From UBA9662 sp002729415 (GTDB taxonomy: Bacteria > Poribacteria > WGA-4E > UBA9662): DNA of 64,000 nucleotides. The translations under genes and the position numbers were made by a program. A model generated the notes under the pieces. The model did not search any database, had not been told where the DNA came from, and saw only the letters and a list, made by a program, of their open reading frames with translations. Shown here one piece after another: positions 46,551-55,764 of this stretch. The stretch's first letter is position 1, and every line of letters starts with the position of its first letter. Location of the stretch: the NCBI GenBank assembly GCA_002729415.1, contig PBXZ01000100.1:5463-69462 (forward strand). Direction: 5' to 3'.

Positions 46551-47453
46551 TCAGCCTAAATCCCAAGGTGGATCCTCCGGCAACAGAACATCAAATTCAG
46601 TAATCAACTGATCCTGATACTCCCCTTCATATGTACTACCAAGAAATTTATCAATTCCCTGCTCAAAGAATTTCTGCCATGATTCCTCTTCATATCCTGG
46701 GTTAACAGGAAAGAATAGAGCATCGACACTTTCGGCCGCTTTCAGATCGCCAGGAGAATCCCCAATCATGATAATATGATCAGCCGCATATTTACTCTTG
46801 GCCGCAATAGACAGATGCTCGGCTTTTACTCCCATTTCCTGACCTGCGATTAAAGCAACATACTCACTAATACTGTGTTCATCCCATTCACGCTTGAGAG
46901 CTTCATAGGGTGTTGCCGACACAACAATCATGTCAGCTTTTCCTACTAATTGCTGCAAACTTTGGCAAACGTAAGGAAAAGGAGGTAGGTTGTAAACAAT
47001 TTCGGATATAGTCTTATTAACATCAAGACTCCATGCCATGATCTGGCTCAATTCTTCCAATCGCGCACCAGTTGCATTTTTAATAACTTGATCAAGAGCA
47101 GGATTTCCGAGTTTAGTTTCGGTCTTTGTCCACTCTCGGAGATAAGGTAAGGCAGGGATCTGCACCCCAGTCCGTTTGACTTTCGGCATTTGACTCAAAA
47201 AATCAAAGGCTAAAATAATAGCTTTAAAACGATTAATACCACGTGTTTTAGAATACAAATTGACAAAATCCCACACTTGATGAACCTGTCGAGAAATAGC
47301 CGCTAGTCCGAAGTATTTAATCAAATTAACACTAAAGCTGTCATTATGCTTAACTTCCATAGAATTAAAAGCACAGCCATCGGAATCAATACCGACAAAA
47401 AAATCGTGTTGAGGCTCAAACGCCTTCAATTCAGCTTGCAAATCTTGTCCCAT
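46551..47453 (-). CDS. HAD-superfamily hydrolase
   Basis: A 300-residue phosphatase-like protein. Motif I is DSDG (residues 23-26) instead of the usual DxDG[TV], followed much later by VSATPYE (motif II) and MIGDSPGDLKAAE (motif III/IV). A long helical cap lies between. The ATG at 47453 has GGGAG eight bases upstream; the frame extends further into gnd. It lies just after gnd and may act on a sugar phosphate, which is inference from position. Confidence 0.8.
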   Translation of the reverse strand: MGQDLQAELKAFEPQHDFFVGIDSDGCAFNSMEVKHNDSFSVNLIKYFGLAAISRQVHQVWDFVNLYSKTRGINRFKAIILAFDFLSQMPKVKRTGVQIPALPYLREWTKTETKLGNPALDQVIKNATGARLEELSQIMAWSLDVNKTISEIVYNLPPFPYVCQSLQQLVGKADMIVVSATPYEALKREWDEHSISEYVALIAGQEMGVKAEHLSIAAKSKYAADHIIMIGDSPGDLKAAESVDALFFPVNPGYEEESWQKFFEQGIDKFLGSTYEGEYQDQLITEFDVLLPEDPPWDLG

Positions 47454-47469
47454 ACTGTTTTCTCCCATC

Positions 47470-48933
47470 CTATACTTCAATTTCCGGTCTGCCTTCAAGC
47501 ATCCATTCAGTATGAAAGACAACTGGCTCCCCAACCTGATCAACAATGATATCCCCGTCACTATTAACCTTGTGGTAGGTGTGAGCACCAAAATAATCGC
47601 GCTGTGCCTGAATTAAGTTAGCCGGAACTCTAGCACTACGATAGCTATCAAAATATGCCAAAGCTGAACTGAAGGCTGGAATTGGTATACCAAGTTGGGT
47701 AGCAGCCACAATTACACGACGCCAATTCGGCTGCGTGGATTCAATTACATCCCGAAAATAGTCATCGAGAAGCAGATTTAGCAAATTCGGATTGCGGTCA
47801 AAAGCCTCTGCAATTCGATACAAAAACTTAGCCCGGATAATACATCCACCGCGCCAACCCAGACTGATCTGCCCAAAGTCAAGGTTCCAATCATAGTCAA
47901 AACTAGCTTGGCGCATCAAGCCAAAACCTTGGGCATATGAACATATTTTAGCCGCATACAGTGCGTCACCAATAGCATTTAGAAATTGCTTCTTGTCTCC
48001 CTCGAACTCAACTTTTGGTCCACTGAGGACTTTGGATGCCTCAATCCGTTCACTCTTAACAGCAGAAATACAACGTGCAAAAACGGCTTCCACAATGGTT
48101 GGAACAGAGACACCAAGAGTCAAGGCAGAAATCCCTGTCCATTTACCCGTTCCTTTCTGACCAGCCTGATCGAGAATTTGATCAACTAGCGGAACACCTG
48201 ATTGATCAAATTGGGTNAAAATATCGGCGGTGATCTCAATCAGGTATGATCCTAATTCTCCCTGATTCCATTGATCAAAAGCCCGATGAACCTCCTGGGC
48301 ATCCATACCAAGCACTTGTGTCATCAAAGCATAAGCTTCACAAATGAGCTGCATATCCCCATATTCAATTCCATTATGCACCATTTTGACATAGTGTCCA
48401 GCCCCATCGTCACCAATATAGGAACAACAAGGCATACCGTCCACTTGAGCAGCAATTTTGGTAAAAATAGGTTCAACAAGTGAATACGCTTCTGCTGATC
48501 CTCCAGGCATCATTGCTGGCCCTTTCAACGCACCTTCCTCACCACCTGAAACTCCCGTGCCAATAAAAAGAAATCCTTTTTCCGTTATGGATGCGGAACG
48601 GCGGATAGTATCCATATAATTCGAGTTGCCACCATCAATAATTAAATCTCCTTTATCCAAGTGGGGCACCAGCATATCGATAAATTGGTCAACAGGATCA
48701 CCGGCTTTGACCAACAAGATGATCTTTCGCGGCCTCGAAAGTGCATCGATGAACTCCTCAATTGATTTAGTCCCGACAAAACCCTTATTCTTGGCACGTC
48801 CATTGATAAGATTATCTACCTTTGAAATAGTACGGTTAAAAACGGCAATTGAAAAGCCCTTACTCTCTATGTTCAAAGCAAGGTTTTCACCCATTACGGC
48901 TAGACCTATCAGACCAATATCAGCTTTTTGCAA
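47470..48933 (-). CDS. gnd: 6-phosphogluconate dehydrogenase, decarboxylating
   Basis: A 487-residue enzyme of the oxidative pentose phosphate pathway making ribulose 5-phosphate, CO2 and NADPH. Shown by GLIGLAVMGENLALN, the NADP region FNRT, GTGVSGGEEGALKGPAMMPGG, the catalytic Lys in YVKMVHNGIEYGDMQ and GTGKWTG. Length is as in E. coli-type enzymes (about 470) plus a short C-terminal extension. Its stop is 17 bases before the HAD start. Confidence 0.97.
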   Translation of the reverse strand: MQKADIGLIGLAVMGENLALNIESKGFSIAVFNRTISKVDNLINGRAKNKGFVGTKSIEEFIDALSRPRKIILLVKAGDPVDQFIDMLVPHLDKGDLIIDGGNSNYMDTIRRSASITEKGFLFIGTGVSGGEEGALKGPAMMPGGSAEAYSLVEPIFTKIAAQVDGMPCCSYIGDDGAGHYVKMVHNGIEYGDMQLICEAYALMTQVLGMDAQEVHRAFDQWNQGELGSYLIEITADIXTQFDQSGVPLVDQILDQAGQKGTGKWTGISALTLGVSVPTIVEAVFARCISAVKSERIEASKVLSGPKVEFEGDKKQFLNAIGDALYAAKICSYAQGFGLMRQASFDYDWNLDFGQISLGWRGGCIIRAKFLYRIAEAFDRNPNLLNLLLDDYFRDVIESTQPNWRRVIVAATQLGIPIPAFSSALAYFDSYRSARVPANLIQAQRDYFGAHTYHKVNSDGDIIVDQVGEPVVFHTEWMLEGRPEIEV

Positions 48934-49068
48934 GTCGTTATTCTCCTAAGTTTATTAATAGAACCTACATGCAATAAGGTAAAAAACGCCATATCAACTA
49001 TTAATGAAGGGATTCCTCGTTCCAACTCACCAAATGACACTCCCACCCTATGCAAGAAAGTTAAATGT

Positions 49069-49887
49069 TTAGTACTTACGCTGCCAACTCCAACTTTCAC
49101 TCCCAGATATTAGTGCACGCATCTCGTCAGGCAAAGTTTTGACGAACTCTGGATCAACTTCATTTCCAGGCCAAGGTTGAAACATAGTTGGTGTATAACC
49201 AGCAATTAATATCGTTCTCTCCTTATCAGATGTAATTGCTGTTGTACTATGAATTAATGATTCAGGAAACAACAGGACATCTCCAGCTTCAGCCTCCACT
49301 TGACAAACAAGACTGTCATCCGACATAGCAGCCTCAATTATTTCACTCCGATCCCAAGTCAAGCGATGACTACCTGGAATAAAAGCTGTTCCCCCATCGT
49401 CCGGACCAACATCCGTCAAATAAGCAAGAGTTTTGACAAAAACACAGTGAAACTTGTTTTGTTCGATATAAGTTCCCCAACCGTGTTGGGTCCCACGGTG
49501 AAAACCAATTGGATTATAACAACGTTTTTCCAATTCCCGCAGATCAGCATCTGGATCGCGGCTATTAATNATCGCTTCTGTCTCTTCCAATCGAACCTTT
49601 CCACCNACAACTTCCTCCACAAGAGGAACAAGCTTAGNATGAACTGCATACTCCAACAGAGCTGAATCATACTCTACCAAATTGCCGAGCAAGACATAAT
49701 GGTCACTGTTCCGCTTTACATATACACGGCTGTCGACATCCAAATTTGGATCCTTGTCAGCCCTATGAAGAGCAGACTTCATCCGCTCAACCTCACCTAA
49801 TGTCAAAACATTTTTCAGTAAAACATACCCGTAAATATCAAAATGCAGACGCTGCGATACCATTAANCTGACTATGTTTTGATCCAT
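49069..49887 (-). CDS. Phytanoyl-CoA dioxygenase-like protein with H-x-G in the iron site
   Basis: A 272-residue PhyH-type protein with TDVGPDDGGTAFIPGSH and the distal region LLFPESLIHSTTAITSDKERTI. At the place where the family has HxD it reads GFHRGTQ (His130, Gly132), so the carboxylate ligand of iron seems to be missing. Such replacement is known in 2-oxoglutarate halogenases (HxG/HxA), but other PhyH-like families of unknown activity also carry it. It neighbours a MazG-like gene by 7 bases. Confidence 0.85.
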   Translation of the reverse strand: MDQNIVXLMVSQRLHFDIYGYVLLKNVLTLGEVERMKSALHRADKDPNLDVDSRVYVKRNSDHYVLLGNLVEYDSALLEYAVHXKLVPLVEEVXGGKVRLEETEAXINSRDPDADLRELEKRCYNPIGFHRGTQHGWGTYIEQNKFHCVFVKTLAYLTDVGPDDGGTAFIPGSHRLTWDRSEIIEAAMSDDSLVCQVEAEAGDVLLFPESLIHSTTAITSDKERTILIAGYTPTMFQPWPGNEVDPEFVKTLPDEMRALISGSESWSWQRKY

Positions 49888-49894
49888 CTCCTTG

Positions 49895-50245
49895 TTANCC
49901 TTTTTTTAATTTNGGGTTNTCGAGATGCCTTTTNTCGTCCCGTTTTGTCTTTTTTTCAATTGACCGNCGAAACGCTGATTCGAGATCTATGTGAGTCTGG
50001 TTTGCCAGACAAATCAACACAAANAGAACATCGGCCATCTCTTCTGCTAAATCAACCTCCATATCGGACGTTTTGAAGCTCTGATCGCCGAAACGNCGGG
50101 ACATAATTCTGGCCACTTCCCCCACCTCTTCCATCAAAATCGCGGTATTAGTCAATTCTGAGAAATAACGTATACCAATCGTTTGAACCCAGTCATCAAC
50201 CAGTTTNTGACAGTTTTTCAAAGTAAGTTCCACANCATAAATCAT
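49895..50245 (-). CDS. MazG-like nucleotide pyrophosphohydrolase
   Basis: A 116-residue all-alpha NTP pyrophosphatase-like protein. The metal-binding acidic clusters are ILMEEVGEVARI and EEMADV (EExxE and ExxD). The length is as in single-domain MazG/YpjD-type proteins, and it may clear non-canonical nucleotides. The frame extends to 50299 and would overlap murJ by 19 bases; the ATG at 50245 (MIYxVELTL) is the likelier start though its ribosome site is weak. Confidence 0.8.
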   Translation of the reverse strand: MIYXVELTLKNCXKLVDDWVQTIGIRYFSELTNTAILMEEVGEVARIMSXRFGDQSFKTSDMEVDLAEEMADVXFVLICLANQTHIDLESAFXRSIEKKTKRDXKRHLXNXKLKKX

Positions 50246-50280
50246 ATCACNGAGGCTAAATACTGTCAATCGACTTCCAG

Positions 50281-51894
50281 CTAACGCCGCAGGATGCAAT
50301 CGAGNAANTNATCCAGTTCCTGAATCTTCAGCAATTTGTACATCAGCAANAAAACCAANAACCCNGTACTTATAGGTAGAAACACNTCAAGCAAACGACT
50401 GATTAGACNGNCGATAGCNATCTGGTTTTTAATGATTAAACTTGTGANCCAGCAACTAATTCCCATAATAGCACTAGCAAANATAAGCTTAATTAAGAAA
50501 TACCAAATATCATTTAACGCGAGACCTCCAATTTTCCTACGCAGTAAAGCCAACAACAGCAAAAAATTTAGTGTTATCGTACAGGAAGTGGAAAGTGCAA
50601 GGGCCCGATACTCCAGCCCCAACTCAAAAATGAAAAGATAGTTAAGGATGATGTTAAGCCCAACTGCTAATAAACTAACTTTGACAGGCGTTTTNGTGTC
50701 ATTAAAAGCATAAAAACCGTCAGTCACAACCTTAACAGCTGAATAACCACACAATCCAAAAGAATAACAGAANAAAGCTGCTGCAATCGGGNCGGTGTTC
50801 CCAACATTCCTACCAATCCCATAAATTAATTGACAGATAGACTCGGATAAAACCATNAANCCAACNGAAGCTGGAATTGTTAAGAGAAAAACTANCCGTA
50901 AAGCAAACGAGAAAGATTCACGAAACTCTTCNATTTCACCTCTCGCTACTAANCCAGCCAAGTTTGGTAATGCAACGGTTGATATAGCCACACCAAAAAT
51001 GCCGATAGGAAGATGCATTAACCGAAAGGCCCATGCAAGCCATGAAAGCCAGTTCTCGCCTACCGAGGCAAACATACCATTAACCAAAACATTGATTTGT
51101 AATGCTGCCACACCTAAGATTGCGGGAATAACTAAAAAACATACCTGCCTGACACGTTTATCCTTAACACTAATTAAAAACTGGTAACGGAATCCTACAC
51201 ACCACATTGATGGCAACTGGANCAAAAACTGTGTCCCACCTCCAACCAAGATTCCAATGGCTAAGCCAGTAACCGGATGAAACCCGGCTCTTGGACCAAG
51301 ATAATAACCCAANACACCAATAATAATTGTTGAAATATTAAAAAAGGAGGATGCTATTGCNGGAACGCCAAATTTACCTTTGCTATTTAAAATCCCCATA
51401 GCTATAGCGGCAAACGAAACTAGCAACAAGAAAGGAAACATAATTCGGGTCAAATAAACGGTAAGGTCTCGCTTATTGGTAAAACCAAAATGATCGGAAG
51501 GATCAAGCTGAACATCAAAACCTTCACCCATAAACATCAGATCAACAATGCTNGGCGCAATCAAAATACCAATCAGCGTTAAGATAAAAAGAACTACAGC
51601 CGTGCCGTTAAAAATCCGGTTCGATAACTGCCAAGCAGAGTCTTCACCATCTTCAATCTCCGTCATTTTGAAAGTCGTGATAAACGCCTTGCTCAGGCCC
51701 CCCTCCCCAAATAGATCCCGCATCAAATTGGGGATACGAAATGCTGCATAAAATGCGTCAGTGACAACAGTCGATCCAAAGAAGTAAGCCACGACTTGCT
51801 CACGAACAAGCCCTAATACTCGCGAAACCATGATGGCGACACTGATAATACCAGTGCTCCTCACTACATTTTGCAAGCCATCTGAATCATTCAT
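50281..51894 (-). CDS. murJ: Lipid II flippase MurJ
   Basis: A 537-residue protein with 14 predicted membrane helices, of the MVF/MurJ family, which moves the peptidoglycan precursor lipid II across the membrane. Diagnostic are MVSRVLGLVREQVVAYFFG, DAFYAAFRIPNLMRDLFGEGGLSKAFI and the later RLMHLPIGIFGVAISTVALP. It belongs to a leftward cluster with the RimK-like ligase upstream (2 bases apart). N calls cluster in its last third. Confidence 0.96.
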   Translation of the reverse strand: MNDSDGLQNVVRSTGIISVAIMVSRVLGLVREQVVAYFFGSTVVTDAFYAAFRIPNLMRDLFGEGGLSKAFITTFKMTEIEDGEDSAWQLSNRIFNGTAVVLFILTLIGILIAXSIVDLMFMGEGFDVQLDPSDHFGFTNKRDLTVYLTRIMFPFLLLVSFAAIAMGILNSKGKFGVXAIASSFFNISTIIIGXLGYYLGPRAGFHPVTGLAIGILVGGGTQFLXQLPSMWCVGFRYQFLISVKDKRVRQVCFLVIPAILGVAALQINVLVNGMFASVGENWLSWLAWAFRLMHLPIGIFGVAISTVALPNLAXLVARGEXEEFRESFSFALRXVFLLTIPAXVXXMVLSESICQLIYGIGRNVGNTXPIAAAXFCYSFGLCGYSAVKVVTDGFYAFNDXKTPVKVSLLAVGLNIILNYLFIFELGLEYRALALSTSCTITLNFLLLLALLRRKIGGLALNDIWYFLIKLXFASAIMGISCWXTSLIIKNQXAIXXLISRLLXVFLPISXGXLVXLLMYKLLKIQELDXXLDCILRR

Positions 51895-51896
51895 TC

Positions 51897-52778
51897 TTAT
51901 TTGGTTGCTTCGACAGCAAACGAGATAATCGCTTCGGCGACATGTATGCTTGTTACTGCTTCAATCTCCTCAAAACCAGGTGATGGGTTGACTTCGAGGA
52001 CAACATACCCCTCTCCTGTTTCTACTAAATCGACACCTGCCACATCTAGATTCAGAGCTCTCGCAGCACCGACAGCGATATCTTTCAATTCACGATCAAT
52101 AATAAGTTCGTACCCAATCCCACCTCGATGAACATTAGAACGAAATTCACCATTCTGGGGAACACGTTTCATACCAGCTATAGCCCTATCGCCAACAATG
52201 ATTACTCGCACATCACCACTTGAGCTGAGGTTAACATACTTTTGTACAATATAATCCCTATTNACATCACACATCGCACCAATTGCTGATTNCAGTGAGA
52301 TGAAAGTATCAAGCAACATAATNCCTTTACCATGTGTGCCNATGAAAGGCTTAGCAATAACTGGATATNCACCTCCTATATAAGAANCCGATTGCTCTAN
52401 TGATTCGGCAGTCCCAGTNGTGAAACTAGGTAATACNGGAATATTATGTTCAGCAAGGATGCGCAGAGATCTAAATTTATGGCGTGCGTTTTGAATGGCA
52501 TCAGGCGAGTTGATAATGCATACAGTGCCAAGTGAGGCGAAATGAGAGAGAATTTCAAACCCAAATTCTGCTGTTGCCGCGCTAAAACGGGGAATAATCA
52601 GATCAAATTTCTCCGCAACATATCCATTATAAAATATGCGGATGTTATCATTTTGAACATGCAGCGAAAAACCGAAGGGGTCAAGAATTTGCGCTTGATG
52701 ACCTGATAGCTCAGCAGCTTCCACCAACCTGCGGGTTGAATATACTTGATTACCACGAGAGAGAATTGCGACTCTCAT
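51897..52778 (-). CDS. RimK-type ATP-grasp ligase
   Basis: A 293-residue ATP-grasp enzyme of the RimK family, which adds glutamate residues to proteins or small molecules. N-terminal segments MRVAILSRGNQVYSTRRLVEAA and ILDPFG, and the central PVIAKPFxGTHGKxIMLLD (ATP loop) and VAGVDLVETGEGYVVLEVNPSPGFE (metal site) are typical. Its ATG overlaps the stop of the Gfo/Idh gene by four bases. The substrate is not known; rpsF, coenzyme F420 and lysine pathways all use relatives. Confidence 0.9.
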   Translation of the reverse strand: MRVAILSRGNQVYSTRRLVEAAELSGHQAQILDPFGFSLHVQNDNIRIFYNGYVAEKFDLIIPRFSAATAEFGFEILSHFASLGTVCIINSPDAIQNARHKFRSLRILAEHNIXVLPSFXTGTAESXEQSXSYIGGXYPVIAKPFXGTHGKXIMLLDTFISLXSAIGAMCDXNRDYIVQKYVNLSSSGDVRVIIVGDRAIAGMKRVPQNGEFRSNVHRGGIGYELIIDRELKDIAVGAARALNLDVAGVDLVETGEGYVVLEVNPSPGFEEIEAVTSIHVAEAIISFAVEATK

Positions 52779-53830
52779 CCGACTGCGATGATCTGCCCAG
52801 TACGAACAGATTCAGCTTCTTTATAACAGAGAAGTAGTGCATCTCTAGCTTTATCACCAGAAAGCAAGACAGCATCTGAATTAGTATTAATAGCATTCAC
52901 AGCATGCTGTATTTCATTGGTAAATGCACCAACCGGATCAGTATCGCCTAGATCTACTTGTTCTACTTTGCCTCTATCAGTGATAATTGTCAGTGGTTGT
53001 GAAACGACTGGTTGACCACCCAATGTTGAGGATTCGAAAAGCAACGTAGCTTTCTCCGAGAAAATCTCAAATCCATGAGAAAAAGCTCTCCCTTTTTGCG
53101 ATATAGAACCAGATGAGCAACTAATTGTGACAGGATTATCTCGATAAATATACTGAGTCGTCAGGTAGTCAGTATATTTATCACCAATAAGTTTTCCCTG
53201 CGAAAAGACAGCATCCGGCATGCCATTTAATAACTGAATAAAATGTGTGTCGTGGATATGTAAATCGATGCCCGGTCCACCGCTCTTCTCTACATCTGCA
53301 GCACTAGGAGTATCAGCAGATTTTGAGGTTATGCGCTTTAGGTTTGCTCCCAATAGTTCACCGTATTCAACATTTTTAACCGTTTCGAGTGCGTAACTGA
53401 ATTCGGGAAAGAATGGTAGCACGTGAGCCACCATCAATCTGTTACCTGTTTCATCAGCAGTCTGCGTCATTTCGTTTGCAGAGTCGAGATCAATCGCAAT
53501 CGGTTTTTCAACTAAAACATGCTTTCCTGATTTGAGAGCTAAGATAGTAACATCTTTATGGTAATGAGTAGGCAAACATATATCAATAAGATCTATTTCT
53601 GGATCGGCAAGAATAGCATCAATATGGTCATAAGTCTTAATTTCTGAGAGGTTTTCCACCGATCCTCTCGGCCCAAAATTGCCTTGGATTGAGGTCCAGT
53701 CTCCAGCCAATTTCTTCGGGTTTCTTGTGCAAATAGCTGTGACTTTACCACCCAAAACCTTTNGTATACCNTAGTAATGAATCATCCCCATAAAGCCAAT
53801 GCCAATAATTCCAATTCTTACCATATCCAC
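52775..53830 (-). CDS. Gfo/Idh/MocA-family oxidoreductase
   Basis: A 351-residue NAD(P)-dependent oxidoreductase. The Rossmann motif GIIGIGFMGMIHY opens the protein, followed by GKHVLVEKPIAIDLDSA with the catalytic Lys and GPGIDLHIHDTHFIQLLNG with the second-domain histidines. It starts at ATG 53830 and ends overlapping the RimK-like gene. A plausible promoter lies 30-58 bases upstream. Substrate unknown; inositol or sugar acids are likely. Confidence 0.9.
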   Translation of the reverse strand: MDMVRIGIIGIGFMGMIHYXGIXKVLGGKVTAICTRNPKKLAGDWTSIQGNFGPRGSVENLSEIKTYDHIDAILADPEIDLIDICLPTHYHKDVTILALKSGKHVLVEKPIAIDLDSANEMTQTADETGNRLMVAHVLPFFPEFSYALETVKNVEYGELLGANLKRITSKSADTPSAADVEKSGGPGIDLHIHDTHFIQLLNGMPDAVFSQGKLIGDKYTDYLTTQYIYRDNPVTISCSSGSISQKGRAFSHGFEIFSEKATLLFESSTLGGQPVVSQPLTIITDRGKVEQVDLGDTDPVGAFTNEIQHAVNAINTNSDAVLLSGDKARDALLLCYKEAESVRTGQIIAVG

Positions 53831-53859
53831 GCTCTTAACTGCTTTAGTATACAGACAAC

Positions 53860-53888
53860 ATTATATTCGAATTACATTTAATCTTCAA
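53860..53888 (-). promoter_or_regulatory. Sigma-70 promoter for the Gfo/Idh-rimK-like operon
   Basis: On the minus strand TTGAAG (53888-53883), a 17-base gap and TATAAT (53865-53860). The -10 box is perfect. Transcription would start near 53853, about 23 bases before the ATG. Confidence 0.5.
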
Positions 53889-53966
53889 ATATTAAACAAG
53901 TATCTTCTAGGCATCAAATGGATTTCAACANCCAGAAGCTAGGATAAATCAGGCTCACTAACGATC

Positions 53967-54680
53967 CTAACTCGAGACAGCAGGGGCAAGTGGAAAAGAT
54001 TGTAAGATCTGACAGTGCGGGTACGGTTTTTGTAGGACTGCTTGCAATAAATCAATATGAGTNACTTCAATGGTACCAACTTCAGTGTTGCGAATCTTTT
54101 TAATTTTCTCTTTCAATTCGTCAAGCTGACGTTTGCTTTTAACACCAGCTATGCTCATATGTGGCAACCATCTTTCTCCTTCGAGCGGATATTTAGGGAT
54201 NGCTGTTGCCTCAGAATGAAAATGACCTTGAATCTGAGCAATTGCACCGTTATCCTCCGCTTCTAAAACAATATANCCTTCAAGTCCATTAACCCTTCCT
54301 AATCGAACTTGGAAAACTTGAATGCGCGAAATTATTTGTTCGGCCTGCTCCAAAATCTGTTCCAGAGTTTGAGCTTCAATATCGCATTCAAGCACCTTTT
54401 GATCAGTCAAAAACCCAAGCCATTTGACAGTAATATGATAATAATCTGGAGGCATGACGTAGACATCGGTGATTCTTCTGACAGCCTCAGCCACTTCAGC
54501 TATTTGGGCGAGGATTTCAGGGTTTTTGATCAAAATAGCAAACGCTAAACTGGTCTTCCTACCCTCAAATCCTGCAGCTCGTTCAGGATCATAAATTGCT
54601 GGATTGTAACCATTTTGAAAATGGTTCCATATAGCGTTAAATTTTTCGCGATATGCTTGCGCAGCCGGGTTTTCGTTCAT
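53967..54680 (-). CDS. 2'-5' RNA ligase / 2H phosphoesterase-like protein
   Basis: A 237-residue protein of the 2H superfamily, shown by two HxT/S-x motifs: HITV in YHITVKWLG (about residue 100) and HMSI in WLPHMSIAGV (about residue 190). The N-terminal part is longer than in the ThpR type. Enzymes of this family cleave or join 2'-5' or cyclic phosphate bonds. It has no clear operon partner. Confidence 0.75.
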   Translation of the reverse strand: MNENPAAQAYREKFNAIWNHFQNGYNPAIYDPERAAGFEGRKTSLAFAILIKNPEILAQIAEVAEAVRRITDVYVMPPDYYHITVKWLGFLTDQKVLECDIEAQTLEQILEQAEQIISRIQVFQVRLGRVNGLEXYIVLEAEDNGAIAQIQGHFHSEATXIPKYPLEGERWLPHMSIAGVKSKRQLDELKEKIKKIRNTEVGTIEXTHIDLLQAVLQKPYPHCQILQSFPLAPAVSS

Positions 54681-54990
54681 ACCTGTAGAACTATAACTCC
54701 ACTTTACAAAATAACAATTTCAAACATGTCAACGTGTTAAAAAACAAACAGAACCTACAATTACAAGTTGTCAAATATATCATAACTCTTTTTGAAATTC
54801 AAATAAAAATCACGAAGAAAACATGCTTTATTTTCCTGCTCATTAGATTCAAAGAGAAACCAAAAACTCTCTATCCCTCATTTTTTCCTTTGACATTACA
54901 AGGCGTTTATGATAAATTTCTGATTGTCTTTATGCCAACATATTCTATACTAAACGAATGCCATGTAAAAACTGTGCTGAGGGAAGCTTA
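54681..54990. other. Intergenic region with a possible promoter
   Basis: About 310 bases, AT-rich, on the divergent side of the 2H gene. TTGTCT (54924-54929), a 16-base gap and TATACT (54946-54951) precede the lipoprotein gene at a sensible distance; TTGACA at 54890-54895 with TAAATT 17 bases later is a second candidate. No RNA gene was seen. Confidence 0.4.
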
Positions 54991-55752
54991 ATGGAAAGAC
55001 CAAGTTACTTCAGGTTTCTGCTCTTTACTATGATAACGGTTGTAATCTTCTTCGGTTGCGGCAGCAATGAGCCGCCAAAGATGGAAGAGGGTTACGATAG
55101 CATTATATCCACGATTGTACCACCGCTATCTGTTCCTACAGGGCAGATAATTGTTCTGGAGGCAAAAGCCAAAGACCCAGATCAGGACGAACTCAGCTAC
55201 GTATGGACTGCTAGGGATCCTGAAAGTAAAGACGTAACGTCTGTAGTGTTTGTTGCTGGAGTCCCATCTGAAAACGCAAAAAAAGATGCGAATAAAGAAA
55301 AAGAGAAATCGGCACCTAATGAAGGACCACGTATTAATTTCTCCGCAACCGAAGGTGGCACCTACCTCATAACCGTTACAATCGACGATGGAAACGATGG
55401 AAAAATCACACGTTCCACCTTCATTAGTGTTGCAACAACTAATCGTCAACCAACACTTAACTCAACAGACCCAATAACCATCAGTCCAATCCCCCCTCAC
55501 TACACTAACCAAGAAATTTTTCTTGTTGCACAGGCAGATGATCCAGACGGCGACAAACTATTGTATGAATGGTCAGCTCGAGATCAAGCAAATGCTGATG
55601 CAGGTGGTCTGCTTGAATCAACCGAAGGTACAAGTGTGAAGCTAGTTGCCGATGTACCTGGCAGCTATCTGATCAGTGTTCTTGTTCAAGATGGTCATGG
55701 AGGACAAGACCGTGGATCTTCTATTATTGTGGTAACCGATAGAGAAGAGTAG
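54991..55752 (+). CDS. Lipoprotein with two PKD/Ig-like domains
   Basis: A 253-residue secreted protein. The N terminus is basic and then hydrophobic, ending in a lipobox-like FFGC (Cys23). Two similar modules follow, near residues 45-145 and 158-245, with LSVPTGQIIVLEAKAKDPDQDELSYVWTA and EIFLVAQADDPDGDKLLYEWSA, the pattern of PKD or bacterial Ig-like folds that bind or space surface proteins. The frame is open from 54958, but ATG 54991 fits the signal peptide. It starts a rightward cluster with a rhomboid protease. Confidence 0.8.
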   Translation: MERPSYFRFLLFTMITVVIFFGCGSNEPPKMEEGYDSIISTIVPPLSVPTGQIIVLEAKAKDPDQDELSYVWTARDPESKDVTSVVFVAGVPSENAKKDANKEKEKSAPNEGPRINFSATEGGTYLITVTIDDGNDGKITRSTFISVATTNRQPTLNSTDPITISPIPPHYTNQEIFLVAQADDPDGDKLLYEWSARDQANADAGGLLESTEGTSVKLVADVPGSYLISVLVQDGHGGQDRGSSIIVVTDREE

Positions 55753-55764
55753 TCGGTTTGAGTC

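Noticed and set aside
46532..46551. AGAATT/AATTCT inverted repeat between the convergent SBP and HAD genes
   Set aside because: A six-base AT-rich stem without a T run; too weak to call a terminator.
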